This document shows positions 8,214 through 17,723 of a stretch of DNA of 64,000 nt, one piece after another. The notes under the pieces are model-generated. The model saw only the letters and a program-made list of their open reading frames with translations. It was not told where the DNA came from and made no database searches. Each line of letters begins with the position of its first letter. Position 1 is the stretch's first letter. Location of the stretch: NCBI RefSeq assembly GCF_006968745.1, contig NZ_CP030118.1:7342253-7406252 (forward strand), written 5' to 3'. The position numbers and the translations under genes are program-made. The DNA comes from Brasilonema sennae CENA114. Its GTDB lineage: Bacteria; Cyanobacteriota; Cyanobacteriia; Cyanobacteriales; Nostocaceae.

Positions 8214-11100
8214 GGCTTGCCTCTGATGGAATGTAATTGTTTAACGGCAGAGTTACAGTAAATAGAGTTCCCAGCCCAATTTCACTTTTTACCGTAATTT
8301 CACCATGATGAGTTTCCACGCAGTTTTTTACAATTGCTAATCCTAACCCCGTACCTTGGATGTTACCTACGTTTGTTGCTCTGTGAAAAGACTCAAATAG
8401 GTGAGGTAAGTCTGCTGGTGGAATACCTATTCCTTGGTCTTGAATTCTAAAGACTGCTAAAGCATTCTCAAACGTCAGGGAAAATCTGACAGTAGTACCA
8501 GTTGGAGAATACTTAATTGCATTCGAGAGTAAATTACCCAGAATATGCCCTAGCAATTTTTCATCCATACAGCATGGCATGGAATCAGATTGACTACTAA
8601 AGTTGATTGCATGTTGATTATTAACATTCAGTTGTAATTCTTCCACTAGATAATGGCAGTATTCAACTAAATCAAAGGGCATGGGTTTAAAATCTAATTT
8701 TCCTGCCTCCACTTTTCCAATCACTAAGACATTGTTTAACATCTCAGTCATACGCTTGACAGAAGTTTGAATGCGATGCAGGTGAGACAGTTGTTTTTCC
8801 TCAGTCCATTTATGGCGGTAGTGTTCTAATAACTCTGATGAGGAAAGAATAGTGCTCAACGGCGTACGAAATTCATGGGAAGTCATTGAGACAAAGCGAG
8901 ATTTCAGTTCATTCAGTTCTTTTTCTTTATACAGCGAAGCTTTTAATTCCTCTTCTAGCTGCTTACGTTCTGTTATGTCCAGCCAGTAACCGACAATTTC
9001 CAATGGTTCACCAGCGTCATTCCGTACCAGCTTTGCTTGATCGTACATCCAGCGATATGTACCATTTTTGTGCAAAAAGCGATACTCGTGACTATTGTGC
9101 CCTTGCTCAAGAAGTTTTGACAGCGCTACAAACACCTGGTGTAAGTCTTCTGGGTGAATATGACTAGCCCAAAACCTGGAATCAGCAGTAAATTTATGTG
9201 CTTCATACCCAAGTGTCGCGATAACGTTTGCGCTCATAAACGTAATGCTATAGTCGCTCTCGATTTTGCTGCTATAAATCACACCAGGACTAGAAGAAAG
9301 TAAGTATTGCAACCGCTCTTGCGAAACTAAGAGCGCCACCTCTGCCTGCTTGCGTTCCGTGATATCACTTTGAATACTAATGTAATGAGTAAATTGACCA
9401 TGATTGTCATAAACCGGAGAAATACTGACCTGATTCCAGAATAGTGTACCATCTTTGCGGTAGTTACGTAAAACTACGGTGCAACTTTTTCCTTGCGCAA
9501 TGGCATCGTGTAACTCGGTCATACCCGGTTGATTGATATCATAGCCGTGGAGAAAACTGTAATTTTTCCCAATCACCTCCTCTACTGAATAACCAGTGAT
9601 TTGCTCCAAAGCTGAGTTAGCATATATGATTGGCGAGTCTGGCATTGTAACATCAGCAATGATGATGCCATTACTGCTAGCTGCGATCGCGCGATCGCGC
9701 AGTTGTAAACTTTCTTCTGCTTGTTTGCGCTCAGTAATGTCTTCAAAAGTGCCAAGAACCCCCATGACATTGCCTTCATGATCGTGAAGTGGGATTTTAC
9801 TTGCCTGTAGCCAAACTTGTTTACCATCCTTTTGGATGCGGGAAAAGATAATGTGATATTCGGGCGTATCAGTTTGCATCACTTTCAGGTCAGATTCACT
9901 GTAAAAATCTGCCTCCTCTTCGTTAACCACGAAATCGTAGTCAGTCTTGCCCACAACATTTTCTGCTCTCTCAAGACCAAACATTTTGGCAAAGATGCGA
10001 TTACAACCTAAGTAAACAGAAGCTGTATTTTTCCAGAAAATACCTTGGGGAATGTTGTCCATGATCAACTGCAACATTTGCTGCGATTGTCGCAGTTGCT
10101 CTTCTGCATAAACACGATCAGTCATTTCAAAAATCAGCTGCCGATTCATTTGTTTGACAGCCCTTGTTCGCTCCTCAACTCGCGTTTCTAGCTCTGCTTG
10201 TACTTCTTGTAATGCGAATTCTGCCTCTACACGTTCAGTAATATCTATACAACAGCCAATGTAACCAACAAAGCTACCATCAGATTCAAACCTTGGAACG
10301 CCTATGTTGCTCAGCGAACGATACTCTCCATCAGCACGCAAAAAACGATAGATATAGTCGAAACGTTGATGATTTTTGAATGCTGGTAGATATGTATCAA
10401 CACAGTGCTGTTTATCTTCAGGATGAATTCCTTCAAGCCAACCTTCACCTAGTAACTCTTCAAAAGGGCGTCCTGTAAATTCTACGCTAGATTGGTTGAC
10501 AAATGTATTCAAACCATTAACATCACTTATCCACATGAGTATTGGTAACTCGTTTGCCAGTTTGCGGAATTGCTCCTCACTCTCAGGCAATGTCTCAGTA
10601 GTTCTTTTTTGCTGGGTAATATCTTCGTTGCTGGCAAACATGCAGCCATAAGACGGACTCGATATAATGTCCTGTGCTTGTTGTAAGGCTTGACAAATAC
10701 TTTCATAAGTGCATAAGCCAAGGAGTTGACCTTGCTCACCAATGAGTGGTACACAAAATAAATTATATTGGCGTAAAAATGACAGTATAAATACTACACA
10801 AGGAATCTCAGAATATTTTAGGGTGGGTATTGAAGTCCTCATGACTTCAGACACCTTGGCAGTCTGTAGGTTGACGTCTGAAAATAGAAGGTGTAAAGCA
10901 TCATGCTCTGTAAACCACCCTACTATCTGCAAATTCTCAACTATCAACACACACCTTGCTTGCGGTTCATGGTTCTTCATCAGAGCTATGACATCTGATA
11001 GAAGTGTTTCGGGTGAAACAGTTAGGGGAAAAAAGTCAATTGCAGAATCTAATGATGGCAGTGAAATAAATTGAGCAAAGGTGTGCATAAATGTTTGCAA
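8191..11100 (-). CDS. CBS-PAS-histidine kinase
   Basis: 969-residue sensor kinase. An N-terminal pair of CBS motifs (about 25-140) suggests adenylate or ion sensing. Four PAS/PAC modules follow (about 165-290, 340-460, 465-585, 590-715), each ending in DITERKQAE-type linkers. Next come HisKA (H-box SMTSHEFRTPLSTIL) and HATPase (N-box NLLSNAIKYS, GIGIPPADLPHLFE, GTGLGLAIVK). The third PAS resembles a LOV domain, but the photoactive Cys position reads GKNYSFLHG, so it should not form a flavin adduct. No membrane segment is seen, so it is probably cytosolic. It is first in an operon with the receiver-EAL gene. Confidence 0.92.
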   Translation of the reverse strand: MQTFMHTFAQFISLPSLDSAIDFFPLTVSPETLLSDVIALMKNHEPQARCVLIVENLQIVGWFTEHDALHLLFSDVNLQTAKVSEVMRTSIPTLKYSEIPCVVFILSFLRQYNLFCVPLIGEQGQLLGLCTYESICQALQQAQDIISSPSYGCMFASNEDITQQKRTTETLPESEEQFRKLANELPILMWISDVNGLNTFVNQSSVEFTGRPFEELLGEGWLEGIHPEDKQHCVDTYLPAFKNHQRFDYIYRFLRADGEYRSLSNIGVPRFESDGSFVGYIGCCIDITERVEAEFALQEVQAELETRVEERTRAVKQMNRQLIFEMTDRVYAEEQLRQSQQMLQLIMDNIPQGIFWKNTASVYLGCNRIFAKMFGLERAENVVGKTDYDFVVNEEEADFYSESDLKVMQTDTPEYHIIFSRIQKDGKQVWLQASKIPLHDHEGNVMGVLGTFEDITERKQAEESLQLRDRAIAASSNGIIIADVTMPDSPIIYANSALEQITGYSVEEVIGKNYSFLHGYDINQPGMTELHDAIAQGKSCTVVLRNYRKDGTLFWNQVSISPVYDNHGQFTHYISIQSDITERKQAEVALLVSQERLQYLLSSSPGVIYSSKIESDYSITFMSANVIATLGYEAHKFTADSRFWASHIHPEDLHQVFVALSKLLEQGHNSHEYRFLHKNGTYRWMYDQAKLVRNDAGEPLEIVGYWLDITERKQLEEELKASLYKEKELNELKSRFVSMTSHEFRTPLSTILSSSELLEHYRHKWTEEKQLSHLHRIQTSVKRMTEMLNNVLVIGKVEAGKLDFKPMPFDLVEYCHYLVEELQLNVNNQHAINFSSQSDSMPCCMDEKLLGHILGNLLSNAIKYSPTGTTVRFSLTFENALAVFRIQDQGIGIPPADLPHLFESFHRATNVGNIQGTGLGLAIVKNCVETHHGEITVKSEIGLGTLFTVTLPLNNYIPSEASHDQNFSH

Positions 11101-11724
11101 GAATCTAATAGCACAGAATTGTTTTCTATCTATTAAGTGATGTATTGAACAGCAAAGAACTCACCAAAACAGACACACTTGTCGCACTCGCACACGCTTT
11201 GCGCATAGGGCTTATGCTTCTTGAACGTCGCTGCGGACTATAGTTACGTTGTTCGTGCGTAAGTCCTGGTGTCTTTTCATTTTTACCTTGTCTATCGGTA
11301 TTTTCTTGCGTAAATTCTCGTAAATAAGTATGTTTTTACACTATTTTTGCACTCGACTCGATGAACAAAGACGAGCCAGCGCACTGCTTCGCTTATTAAC
11401 CAATACGCTTCATATTGTGTTCGGTTAAAGATTTATCATTAGCGCTCTGAGCAGGGAGCATCTGGTGCTGGGAGAAAGGATTTTTACTCTTTGGTGCCCT
11501 CACTCCCTCCTAGCCTACGGCGACCTGGGCGTCTACTAGCCCCTAAAAGGGGCGCTGCGTAAACGTTAACACTGGGCGCTTCACTCCTTATTTTCAAGTT
11601 ATACCAATTTGAAAAAAGAATGCGACAGATACACACTCCCAAACCCAAGTTTCGTCTCGGCTTTCTTCCGGATTGAATGAGCGAATTTTGAATTGATATT
11701 ACGGTGGGGATTGCAATGCCCACC
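11101..11724. other. intergenic region with dispersed repeats
   Basis: No gene is supported. The stretch contains a GCGCATAGGGCTTATG-type palindromic piece near 11200, a GCCCCTAAAAGGGGC hairpin near 11540, a 44-bp sequence at 11601-11644 that recurs inverted at 58887-58930, and a GGTGGGGATTGCAATGCCCACC dyad at 11703-11724. A 79-codon frame at 11484-11723 is made only of these repeats. Confidence 0.6.
11601..11644. repeat. 44-bp dispersed repeat, copy A
   Basis: The sequence from ATACCAATTTGAAAAAAG to CACTCCCAAAC is the reverse complement, with one visible mismatch, of 58887-58930 inside a broken PepSY gene. It is probably a small mobile or REP-like element. Confidence 0.75.
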
Positions 11725-14574
11725 TTAACTCCGGGAGCGGTGCAACTGTACTCGTTCTCCGTAACGTAACAACTTCTCTATCGTGGCAAGACGATTTTCC
11801 CAAACTCTGACTTGATATGGATTTTCCAACGCTTGTAGACGCATCAACTCTCTAAATTGAGACTGTAACCTTAAAAGCGATGTTCTCGCTGTTGCCAATT
11901 TAGTGTTATCTGGGTTAGTAGCCAGCTGATTTAAAGCACTTTGCACAACTTCCGCTTGGGAGTTAAGAGTTGAAAGCGTTGTGGAAGTTATTCGCAGCTG
12001 ATTATTTTGCTGTGCGAATTTCCACTCACGTTGTAAAGTAGTGTAACGGATCCAAGCAGTTTGAAAAGGTTGGCGGTGGGGAATGGGTTCTTTTTGTGTG
12101 CGTTGAGGGCTACCTTGAGTATTATTAAAGACTTGGTTAAGGTCATTGGTGAAATTTTGTGCTGCAAACAGAGCATAACCAGCTACAGGCAAGTCTCTAA
12201 CTAGCTGAATTTGATCGAATGCTCCAACTGTTTGTAAAGAAAGTAGGCGAATTCCTGGCACCAGCAGCGAAGAACCTAGTTGTGTAGCAGTTGTTATCCA
12301 AGGTTGTGCCAGTCGCTCAAAGCGCGGGGTATCTTGGGCATAAGTCATAGGCACAATTAAATCAATATCGCCGCGCCTTGCCCAAACTTCCCAATGCTGC
12401 TGTAGCTTTTGAATGCGTTCTTGTTCTGGAAGGGGAAATACAGCAGCCGACAAAATCAAGTTAGGTCGCTTTTGTCGCAGTTGTGACACTTGAGCAACAA
12501 AGCTATCAATTTGTTGAGTACGAAATTCTGTCCATTTTTGCCATAATTGCTGTTGCCTTGGAGAAATCTTCGCTGGGTCTGTGCCAGTCAGTTGTTGAAA
12601 TTGCTCTCTAGCCGCCTTCCCATAACCGTAAGTCCGGTTAGCGCTTGGATCTTGGAAGGGATAGCGAATGTAGTCTAGTTGTAAACCATCCACGTCATAG
12701 CGACTGACAATTTCCTCGTACAAGCTGAGCAAATACTGCCGTACTTGAGGATTTGCTGGGTCAAAGAATGGTTTAGTCTGTCCAGAAGGAATCATTTGAC
12801 CGCGATTATCGTAACCTGCCCAATCAGGATGAGCCGCAAGGACTGGCCCTGGGTAATTAGGATTTATATTGAGGAGTCGATTATGACGTTCATTACCAGC
12901 AGCAAAAGTCCAAACCCAAGCGTGTAATTCTATACCTCGTTCATGAGCTAACTTGACAGCAGATGCTAATGGGTCCCAATTACGAACTAATGGATTTTCC
13001 TGGGGCGCAATTTTGCTGGGATAAATCGTGTAGCCAGCATTAACCGTTTCAAAAAATATGGTATTAATTCCGGCTTGCGCTATGCGATCAAAAATCTCAG
13101 CCAGTCTCTGCTCGCTTCCCGCACGGATAATCGTTCCTCGGTCAAGCCACATTGCCCTGATTTCTGGTTGAGCCAACCTCTTATTGAGAGGAAATTGGTT
13201 CCACAAATTCGCTCTTGCCATCAACCATTGCTGACGCGCCTGAGCGTAGTTTTTTTGTGCAATCAATTCGGGCAAATTTTTCACAACTTCACGAGCAGCA
13301 TCTAAAGCTTGTTCTGTCCTAGGAAATGTTGCCCCAGGTCTTGTTGATGCCACCTGTGCCTGTTGCGTCTTTGCTAACGCTGGATTGTTACTATTTTCAG
13401 AAAGAGCGAGTGCTGCTAAATTGGCACTCTCGACTCTACCAATAAGATTCTCTAGCTCATGCTGATAGGTAAGCGCTTCATTTCGGCTAATTGGTGCTTG
13501 TGAGTTAGGAACAACATCAAACCGCACTCTTTGTTCAAGTTGGTCAATTGCTTCCTCTGATTTTGGAGGTGTGATGCTGGGAATAGGTCTGGGTTGAGGA
13601 GCTGTGGCAATTTTGGGGGGAGGTGCAGGAGATGGAGGAGATGGGGGAGATGGGGAAGATGGGGAAGATGAGGAAGTGATGGTGGTATATCCTCCCCTGC
13701 TCCCTACTCCCCTGCTCCCCTGCTCCCCTGCTCCCTCTGCTCCCCCTGCTTCCCCTGCTCTTTTTTGTCCCGTCGGAGTTGCTGGCGCTTTAGCCACGGT
13801 GGTGGAGCAGGTTTGAGAACCTCCCGCTACTTTAGTTGGAGCACTCGAAGGTCTTTTTAAAAAACGCTTAATGGTAGTTTGTAACCAGGCAGTATCTAGC
13901 TGTGCTGGGGAAGCAGCATCTACACCCCAGCGCCAGCCAAATAAGGTGGAACGTTCATTAGCTACCACTGCAGCTGGGTTATCTTTTCCACCCCAAATAG
14001 CAGCAGCAGTAGTTGTGGCGTTATCAGCAATCACAACGCCACCCCGGACTTGACCGAAGAGTCCGTTTTGGTTTGCCCATTCTACGAATTTTGCTTTTGG
14101 TGATGGTTCCAGCTTTTGTGGTTTATCAAGGCTGAATCCCCAATAGCCGCCTAGAATACTTCGCAGTAACTGTCGCACTCCCGGTGCTGATAAACTTCCT
14201 ACAGGACCGCTTGCAATTAAGCGTCCTCCTTTGCTCATCCATTCTTCCAGAGCAATGGCTTGTGTTGGCGTTAATGATTCGACATTTGGTAAAAATAAAA
14301 CTGTGCGATCGCCCCAATCTGCCGCACTCCTCACACTAGATAAAGGAATCACACAATACTTAACTCCAGCCGTCTGCAAGCGGTTTGTGATTCCTGTCCA
14401 CTGATTTGCATTTTCGTCACTCTGGACTATGCTCAATACTGGTTCTGAAGTTGCCGCTGTGGCTGGGAGAATGTTTAGTAAATGAAATATTAACAAATTG
14501 AAATTTAGAATCAGAAATCCTGCTTTTTGAATTCTTGATTTTATCTTTTTACTTCCTCTTTTCTGATTTCTCAC
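11725..14574 (-). CDS. GHL10/family-10-like glycosyl hydrolase, secreted
   Basis: 949-residue exported protein. It starts at GTG 14574 with a Lys/Arg-rich N-terminus followed by a hydrophobic core (about 19-38) ending ATAA, a plausible signal peptide. Residues 45-235 look like a class-I glutamine-amidotransferase-like fold (VLFLPNVESLTPTQAIALEEWMSKGG). A Ser/Pro/Gly-rich low-complexity linker follows at about 265-335. The catalytic-like domain (about 480-830) has the DUF187/GHL10 signature (EIRAMWLDRG, INTIFFETVNAG, HAWVWTFAAGN, DGLQLDYIRYPF). GHL10 proteins are related to GH13/GH10 TIM barrels; the substrate is unknown, possibly an extracellular polysaccharide. The C-terminus is helical. Confidence 0.87.
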   Translation of the reverse strand: MRNQKRGSKKIKSRIQKAGFLILNFNLLIFHLLNILPATAATSEPVLSIVQSDENANQWTGITNRLQTAGVKYCVIPLSSVRSAADWGDRTVLFLPNVESLTPTQAIALEEWMSKGGRLIASGPVGSLSAPGVRQLLRSILGGYWGFSLDKPQKLEPSPKAKFVEWANQNGLFGQVRGGVVIADNATTTAAAIWGGKDNPAAVVANERSTLFGWRWGVDAASPAQLDTAWLQTTIKRFLKRPSSAPTKVAGGSQTCSTTVAKAPATPTGQKRAGEAGGAEGAGEQGSRGVGSRGGYTTITSSSSPSSPSPPSPPSPAPPPKIATAPQPRPIPSITPPKSEEAIDQLEQRVRFDVVPNSQAPISRNEALTYQHELENLIGRVESANLAALALSENSNNPALAKTQQAQVASTRPGATFPRTEQALDAAREVVKNLPELIAQKNYAQARQQWLMARANLWNQFPLNKRLAQPEIRAMWLDRGTIIRAGSEQRLAEIFDRIAQAGINTIFFETVNAGYTIYPSKIAPQENPLVRNWDPLASAVKLAHERGIELHAWVWTFAAGNERHNRLLNINPNYPGPVLAAHPDWAGYDNRGQMIPSGQTKPFFDPANPQVRQYLLSLYEEIVSRYDVDGLQLDYIRYPFQDPSANRTYGYGKAAREQFQQLTGTDPAKISPRQQQLWQKWTEFRTQQIDSFVAQVSQLRQKRPNLILSAAVFPLPEQERIQKLQQHWEVWARRGDIDLIVPMTYAQDTPRFERLAQPWITTATQLGSSLLVPGIRLLSLQTVGAFDQIQLVRDLPVAGYALFAAQNFTNDLNQVFNNTQGSPQRTQKEPIPHRQPFQTAWIRYTTLQREWKFAQQNNQLRITSTTLSTLNSQAEVVQSALNQLATNPDNTKLATARTSLLRLQSQFRELMRLQALENPYQVRVWENRLATIEKLLRYGERVQLHRSRS

Positions 14575-14707
14575 TACACACTCTCACTTTAACAATTCAA
14601 CATCTGCCAGTAGGACACCCTTAAAAGAACAAAGTATGCCCTACAGGCACGCTATGTATTAGTGCAATTCAGCGATTCGTTTTTGAATACAATTTACAGA
14701 CGATTCA

Positions 14708-16042
14708 TTATTGTACATGAAGTGGTTTGATACAAGTTTGAAGAAACTGTTCAACTCCCGCCACTGGAAATATTTTTACATCCAGCTTACAAGCCACATC
14801 CTCAACACTTGTATCATCTAAAAATACCAATTCACCATGTTTTAGCATGACAGTTGGTAGCAAAATTCCGTCTCCCAAATCTTGCCCCTGTAACTTCAAA
14901 AGCAAATCATGACCCGTTAGCAAGCCCGTCACGGAAATACTTTGTCCCCAGTAATCGCTTGACAAAGCACACATTTTGATATCTAACCCCTCAACAGAAT
15001 TCAATCGCTTCAAGATAGGTTGAAATGCTTGCTCTACTGCATTGCCAACAACCCAAGTTAATTTTTTTGGTTGCACTTTTGGTGGTAGCAACTTGTCAGC
15101 AGCTTCTGTAAATTGTTTTATAAACAAATTAATAGAACCGACACCGTTATCTATTTGAGGATAATCTTTATATTCAGATTCATTTGGCAAATCCTCACCA
15201 GCAATTAAAAACCACTCATCAGCAAGCCAAACACAGTTTTGTTTTTTCTTGCGAAATTCTTGCTGTAGCGAACGCACTTGGGAAATGACTTCTTGTGCCT
15301 TTTCTCTGGTTACAGGTATCAGTTCATCTTGTTCTGGACGAAATCGCGTCAAACCGACTGGCACCACTGCCACAGAGGCAACGGCAGGTACTTGTCCAGT
15401 ATGGAAAGATGCTAAATCTCTCAGTGTTTGTTCAAGATGAGCACCATCATTAATACCAGGACAAACGACAACTTGCGCGTGAATTTGCAATCTTCTTTTT
15501 TTAAACCACTTGATTTGCTGCAATATTTGTGCTGCACGCGGATTTTTCAGTAGTTTAATTCTAACCTCAGGTTCAGTCGCATGGACAGACACATACAAAG
15601 GAGACAGCCGCATATTTTCAATTCGCTGCCATTCTCGTTCTGTTAAATTGGTAAGAGTTAAGTAGGAGCCATATAAAAAGCTCAGTCGGTAATCATCGTC
15701 TTTCAGGTACAAGCTTGAGCGCTTACCTGGTGGTTGCTGATCGATAAAACAAAATGGGCAACGGTTATTACACTGAATCAAACCATCAAAGAGAGCCGTT
15801 TCAAATTCTACCCCTAAATCTTCGTCATAGTCTTTCTCGATTTCAAGGGAATGGCTTTTTCCAGCAGCGTCTAAAACTTCTAGTTCTAATACCTCATCAG
15901 CGCACAAAAATTGATAATCTATCAAATCGCGAGGATTTGTGCCGTTGATGCTGACAATTGCATCTCCTGGTTCAAATCCAATTTCAGCAGCGATGGAGTC
16001 TGGTAGGACTTTAGATATTCGGGCGGGACGAAAGATACTCAT
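14708..16042 (-). CDS. TIGR03279 family radical SAM protein (DUF512)
   Basis: 444-residue cyanobacterial protein of the TIGR03279/DUF512 family. An N-terminal PDZ-like domain (about 1-75: VLPDSIAAEIGFEPGDAIVSINGT) precedes a radical-SAM-like cluster motif CNNRCPFC with Cys91, Cys95 and Cys98 (CX3CX2C). This is followed by the family stretch SLYLKDDDYRLSFLYGSYLTLTNL in pieces. The C-terminal DUF512 region contains the highly conserved LKHGELVFLDD end. It is nearly universal in cyanobacteria; an Fe-S oxidoreductase role is assumed but the reaction is unknown. The start is ATG 16042. Confidence 0.92.
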   Translation of the reverse strand: MSIFRPARISKVLPDSIAAEIGFEPGDAIVSINGTNPRDLIDYQFLCADEVLELEVLDAAGKSHSLEIEKDYDEDLGVEFETALFDGLIQCNNRCPFCFIDQQPPGKRSSLYLKDDDYRLSFLYGSYLTLTNLTEREWQRIENMRLSPLYVSVHATEPEVRIKLLKNPRAAQILQQIKWFKKRRLQIHAQVVVCPGINDGAHLEQTLRDLASFHTGQVPAVASVAVVPVGLTRFRPEQDELIPVTREKAQEVISQVRSLQQEFRKKKQNCVWLADEWFLIAGEDLPNESEYKDYPQIDNGVGSINLFIKQFTEAADKLLPPKVQPKKLTWVVGNAVEQAFQPILKRLNSVEGLDIKMCALSSDYWGQSISVTGLLTGHDLLLKLQGQDLGDGILLPTVMLKHGELVFLDDTSVEDVACKLDVKIFPVAGVEQFLQTCIKPLHVQ

Positions 16043-16104
16043 GAGTTGTATATTAAAGCATATAAGTTACCTTATATCTTGCACCTTTTCCATAAACGCC
16101 TTGA

Positions 16105-16205
16105 ACTCAAGTACCCTACGGGAAGCCCTCCGGGTTCGGGGGTTCGCAATCGACGGGAACCGCCAAGACTGCGACCCCCTCACCGCCTCCGGCGTCTACA
16201 AGGCT
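16105..16205. repeat. GC-rich hairpin repeat before the ABC permease
   Basis: GGGGGTTCGCAATC and GACTGCGACCCCC form an imperfect long stem in a GC-rich island (GGAAGCCCTCCGGG, CGCCTCCGGCG). It resembles a tRNA T-arm at first sight but has no tRNA structure. A short perfect dyad AGTCCGTTAAAACGGACT follows at about 16214-16232 and could be an operator or attenuator for the permease gene. Confidence 0.5.
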
Positions 16206-16301
16206 AATAACCCAAGTCCGTTAAAACGGACTGTGAAAGAAAATAGAATGTTTGTATTATTCTTGAAACTTAAGTACTAAAAGTAGCAATTTACAGTTCG
16301 A

Positions 16302-17300
16302 GTGCAAAAAATAATTTTAAGCAACCGTGTGCTGGTGACAACTCTATCATTGAGTGTTGCACTATTTTTCATGATAGGGCTTTCCCTCTCATTTGGGGCA
16401 GTCGGGATGACTCCATCTCAATTATGGCAAGCAATACTCCGTCAGGGTGATACGCTCTATCAAACAATTATCTGGGATTTACGATTACCTCGCACTCTAG
16501 CAGCAATCTTGGTGGGTGCGGCTTTGGGAATGTCTGGCGCACTGCTTCAGGGAATGTTACGAAACGGACTGGCAGATCCATTCTTATTGGGTATCTCTGC
16601 TGGTGCAGGTTTGGTCGTTGTGCCAATATTCACCTTAGGAATATTACAGAGTTGGGTTCCTTTGGCTGCTTGGGTTGGCGGTTTGTTAACAACTCTTTTT
16701 GTTTATCTGCTTGCTAAGACTGGAGATGGGATTTCAATTGAACGCCTTATCTTAGGTGGAGTCGCGATTAGCTCACTATTTGGATCAATTCAATCGCTAT
16801 TGTTGCTGTTGACAGACAATGGACAAGTGCAAGTCGCGTTAAATTGGTTGATTGGCAGCTTGAATGGAAGAGGATGGAATCTTGTAGTTATTGCAGGACC
16901 ATATATTTGTTTATCCTTATTGCTAGGAAGTTTGTTAGGACGTAGTGTCAACTTGCTGAATTTGGGAGATGACTTGGCAGTTGGGTTGGGGGTTTCTTTG
17001 GTGCGATCGCGCATTTTTATCGGGGCGATCGCCACACTACTAGCCGCAGGTGCTGTGAGTGTCGCCGGATTGATTGGTTTTGTCGGCTTAATCGTTCCCC
17101 ACGGTATCCGCTTATTCGTTGGCACAGATTATCGAGTTGTTTTGCCATTGAGTGCTGTTGGCGGTGCTTTAGTCCTGACAGCAGCTGATTTGCTGTCTCG
17201 CTTGGGTGCTGTGGAGTTACCAGTTGGTGCGGTCACCGCGCTTTTTGGATCGCCTTTGTTTATCTGGTTGCTGTATCAACGCAAAGGAAATTTTAATTAG
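16302..17300 (+). CDS. FecCD/BtuC-type ABC transporter permease
   Basis: 332-residue integral membrane permease of the iron-siderophore/cobalamin family, with about nine hydrophobic segments and family motifs DLRLPRTLAAILVGAALGMSGALLQ, split across residues 52-76, and GFVGLIVPHGIRL near 254-266. It starts with GTG at 16302. Its ATPase and binding-protein partners are the best candidates among nearby genes (23106-23915 and 23908-24807), but they lie about 5.8 kb downstream beyond accessory genes. In many cyanobacteria such permease, ATPase and binding-protein genes are adjacent. It probably imports ferric siderophore, heme or B12; the substrate is not deducible. Confidence 0.92.
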   Translation: MQKIILSNRVLVTTLSLSVALFFMIGLSLSFGAVGMTPSQLWQAILRQGDTLYQTIIWDLRLPRTLAAILVGAALGMSGALLQGMLRNGLADPFLLGISAGAGLVVVPIFTLGILQSWVPLAAWVGGLLTTLFVYLLAKTGDGISIERLILGGVAISSLFGSIQSLLLLLTDNGQVQVALNWLIGSLNGRGWNLVVIAGPYICLSLLLGSLLGRSVNLLNLGDDLAVGLGVSLVRSRIFIGAIATLLAAGAVSVAGLIGFVGLIVPHGIRLFVGTDYRVVLPLSAVGGALVLTAADLLSRLGAVELPVGAVTALFGSPLFIWLLYQRKGNFN

Positions 17301-17365
17301 TGGTCAAAATCCCAGAGTTGATTTGTTGGTGAGATATGATGGAGACGACTTCTAGAAGACTACAT

Positions 17366-17695
17366 CTAAGTTTCTGCTCGTTTTAGATGTTCTTCGCCCC
17401 AATGACAGAGGACTTGTAAAACAGCCTCAAGACTTCTGCCGTAATCGGTGAACGAATACTCAACTTTGGGAGGAACATCTGAATAAACATGTCGATTGAC
17501 AATCTTATCTTTCTCTAGTTCTCGAAGTTGTTGAATAAGCATTTTTTCGGTAATTTCAGGCATTAATCGCTTCAGTTCACTGAATCGTCTTGTTCGATCT
17601 TTCAAGTGCCACAAAATCAAAATCTTCCATTTGCCGCCTAATACTTTTAACGTTGTCTGCACAAATACAGTGCCTTCTGTCTGTTCTTCTGGCAT
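17366..17695 (-). CDS. HxlR family winged-helix transcriptional regulator
   Basis: 109-residue HxlR-type regulator (TLKVLGGKWKILILWHLKDRT, RFSELKRLMPEITEKMLIQQLRELE, VEYSFTDYGRSLEAVLQVL). Members often sense electrophiles or redox stress through a conserved cysteine near the N-terminus. No cysteine is present before the helix here, only one near the C-terminus (LCHWGEEH), so a classical YodB/HypR redox switch is unlikely. It is transcribed divergently from the SDR/monooxygenase pair, the likely target, but the 842-bp spacer is filled by a tandem repeat array. Confidence 0.92.
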   Translation of the reverse strand: MPEEQTEGTVFVQTTLKVLGGKWKILILWHLKDRTRRFSELKRLMPEITEKMLIQQLRELEKDKIVNRHVYSDVPPKVEYSFTDYGRSLEAVLQVLCHWGEEHLKRAET

Positions 17696-17723
17696 CTACT
17701 TCACCTCATCTATCTATACCCAC

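Noticed and set aside
9350..9700. LOV photoreceptor domain in the large kinase
   Set aside because: The sequence is LOV-like, but the adduct-forming Cys is replaced (GKNYSFLHG).
16105..16205. tRNA or cobalamin riboswitch before the ABC permease
   Set aside because: The TTCGCAATC piece resembles a T-arm, but no acceptor or anticodon stems form and no B12-box was seen; it is a hairpin repeat.
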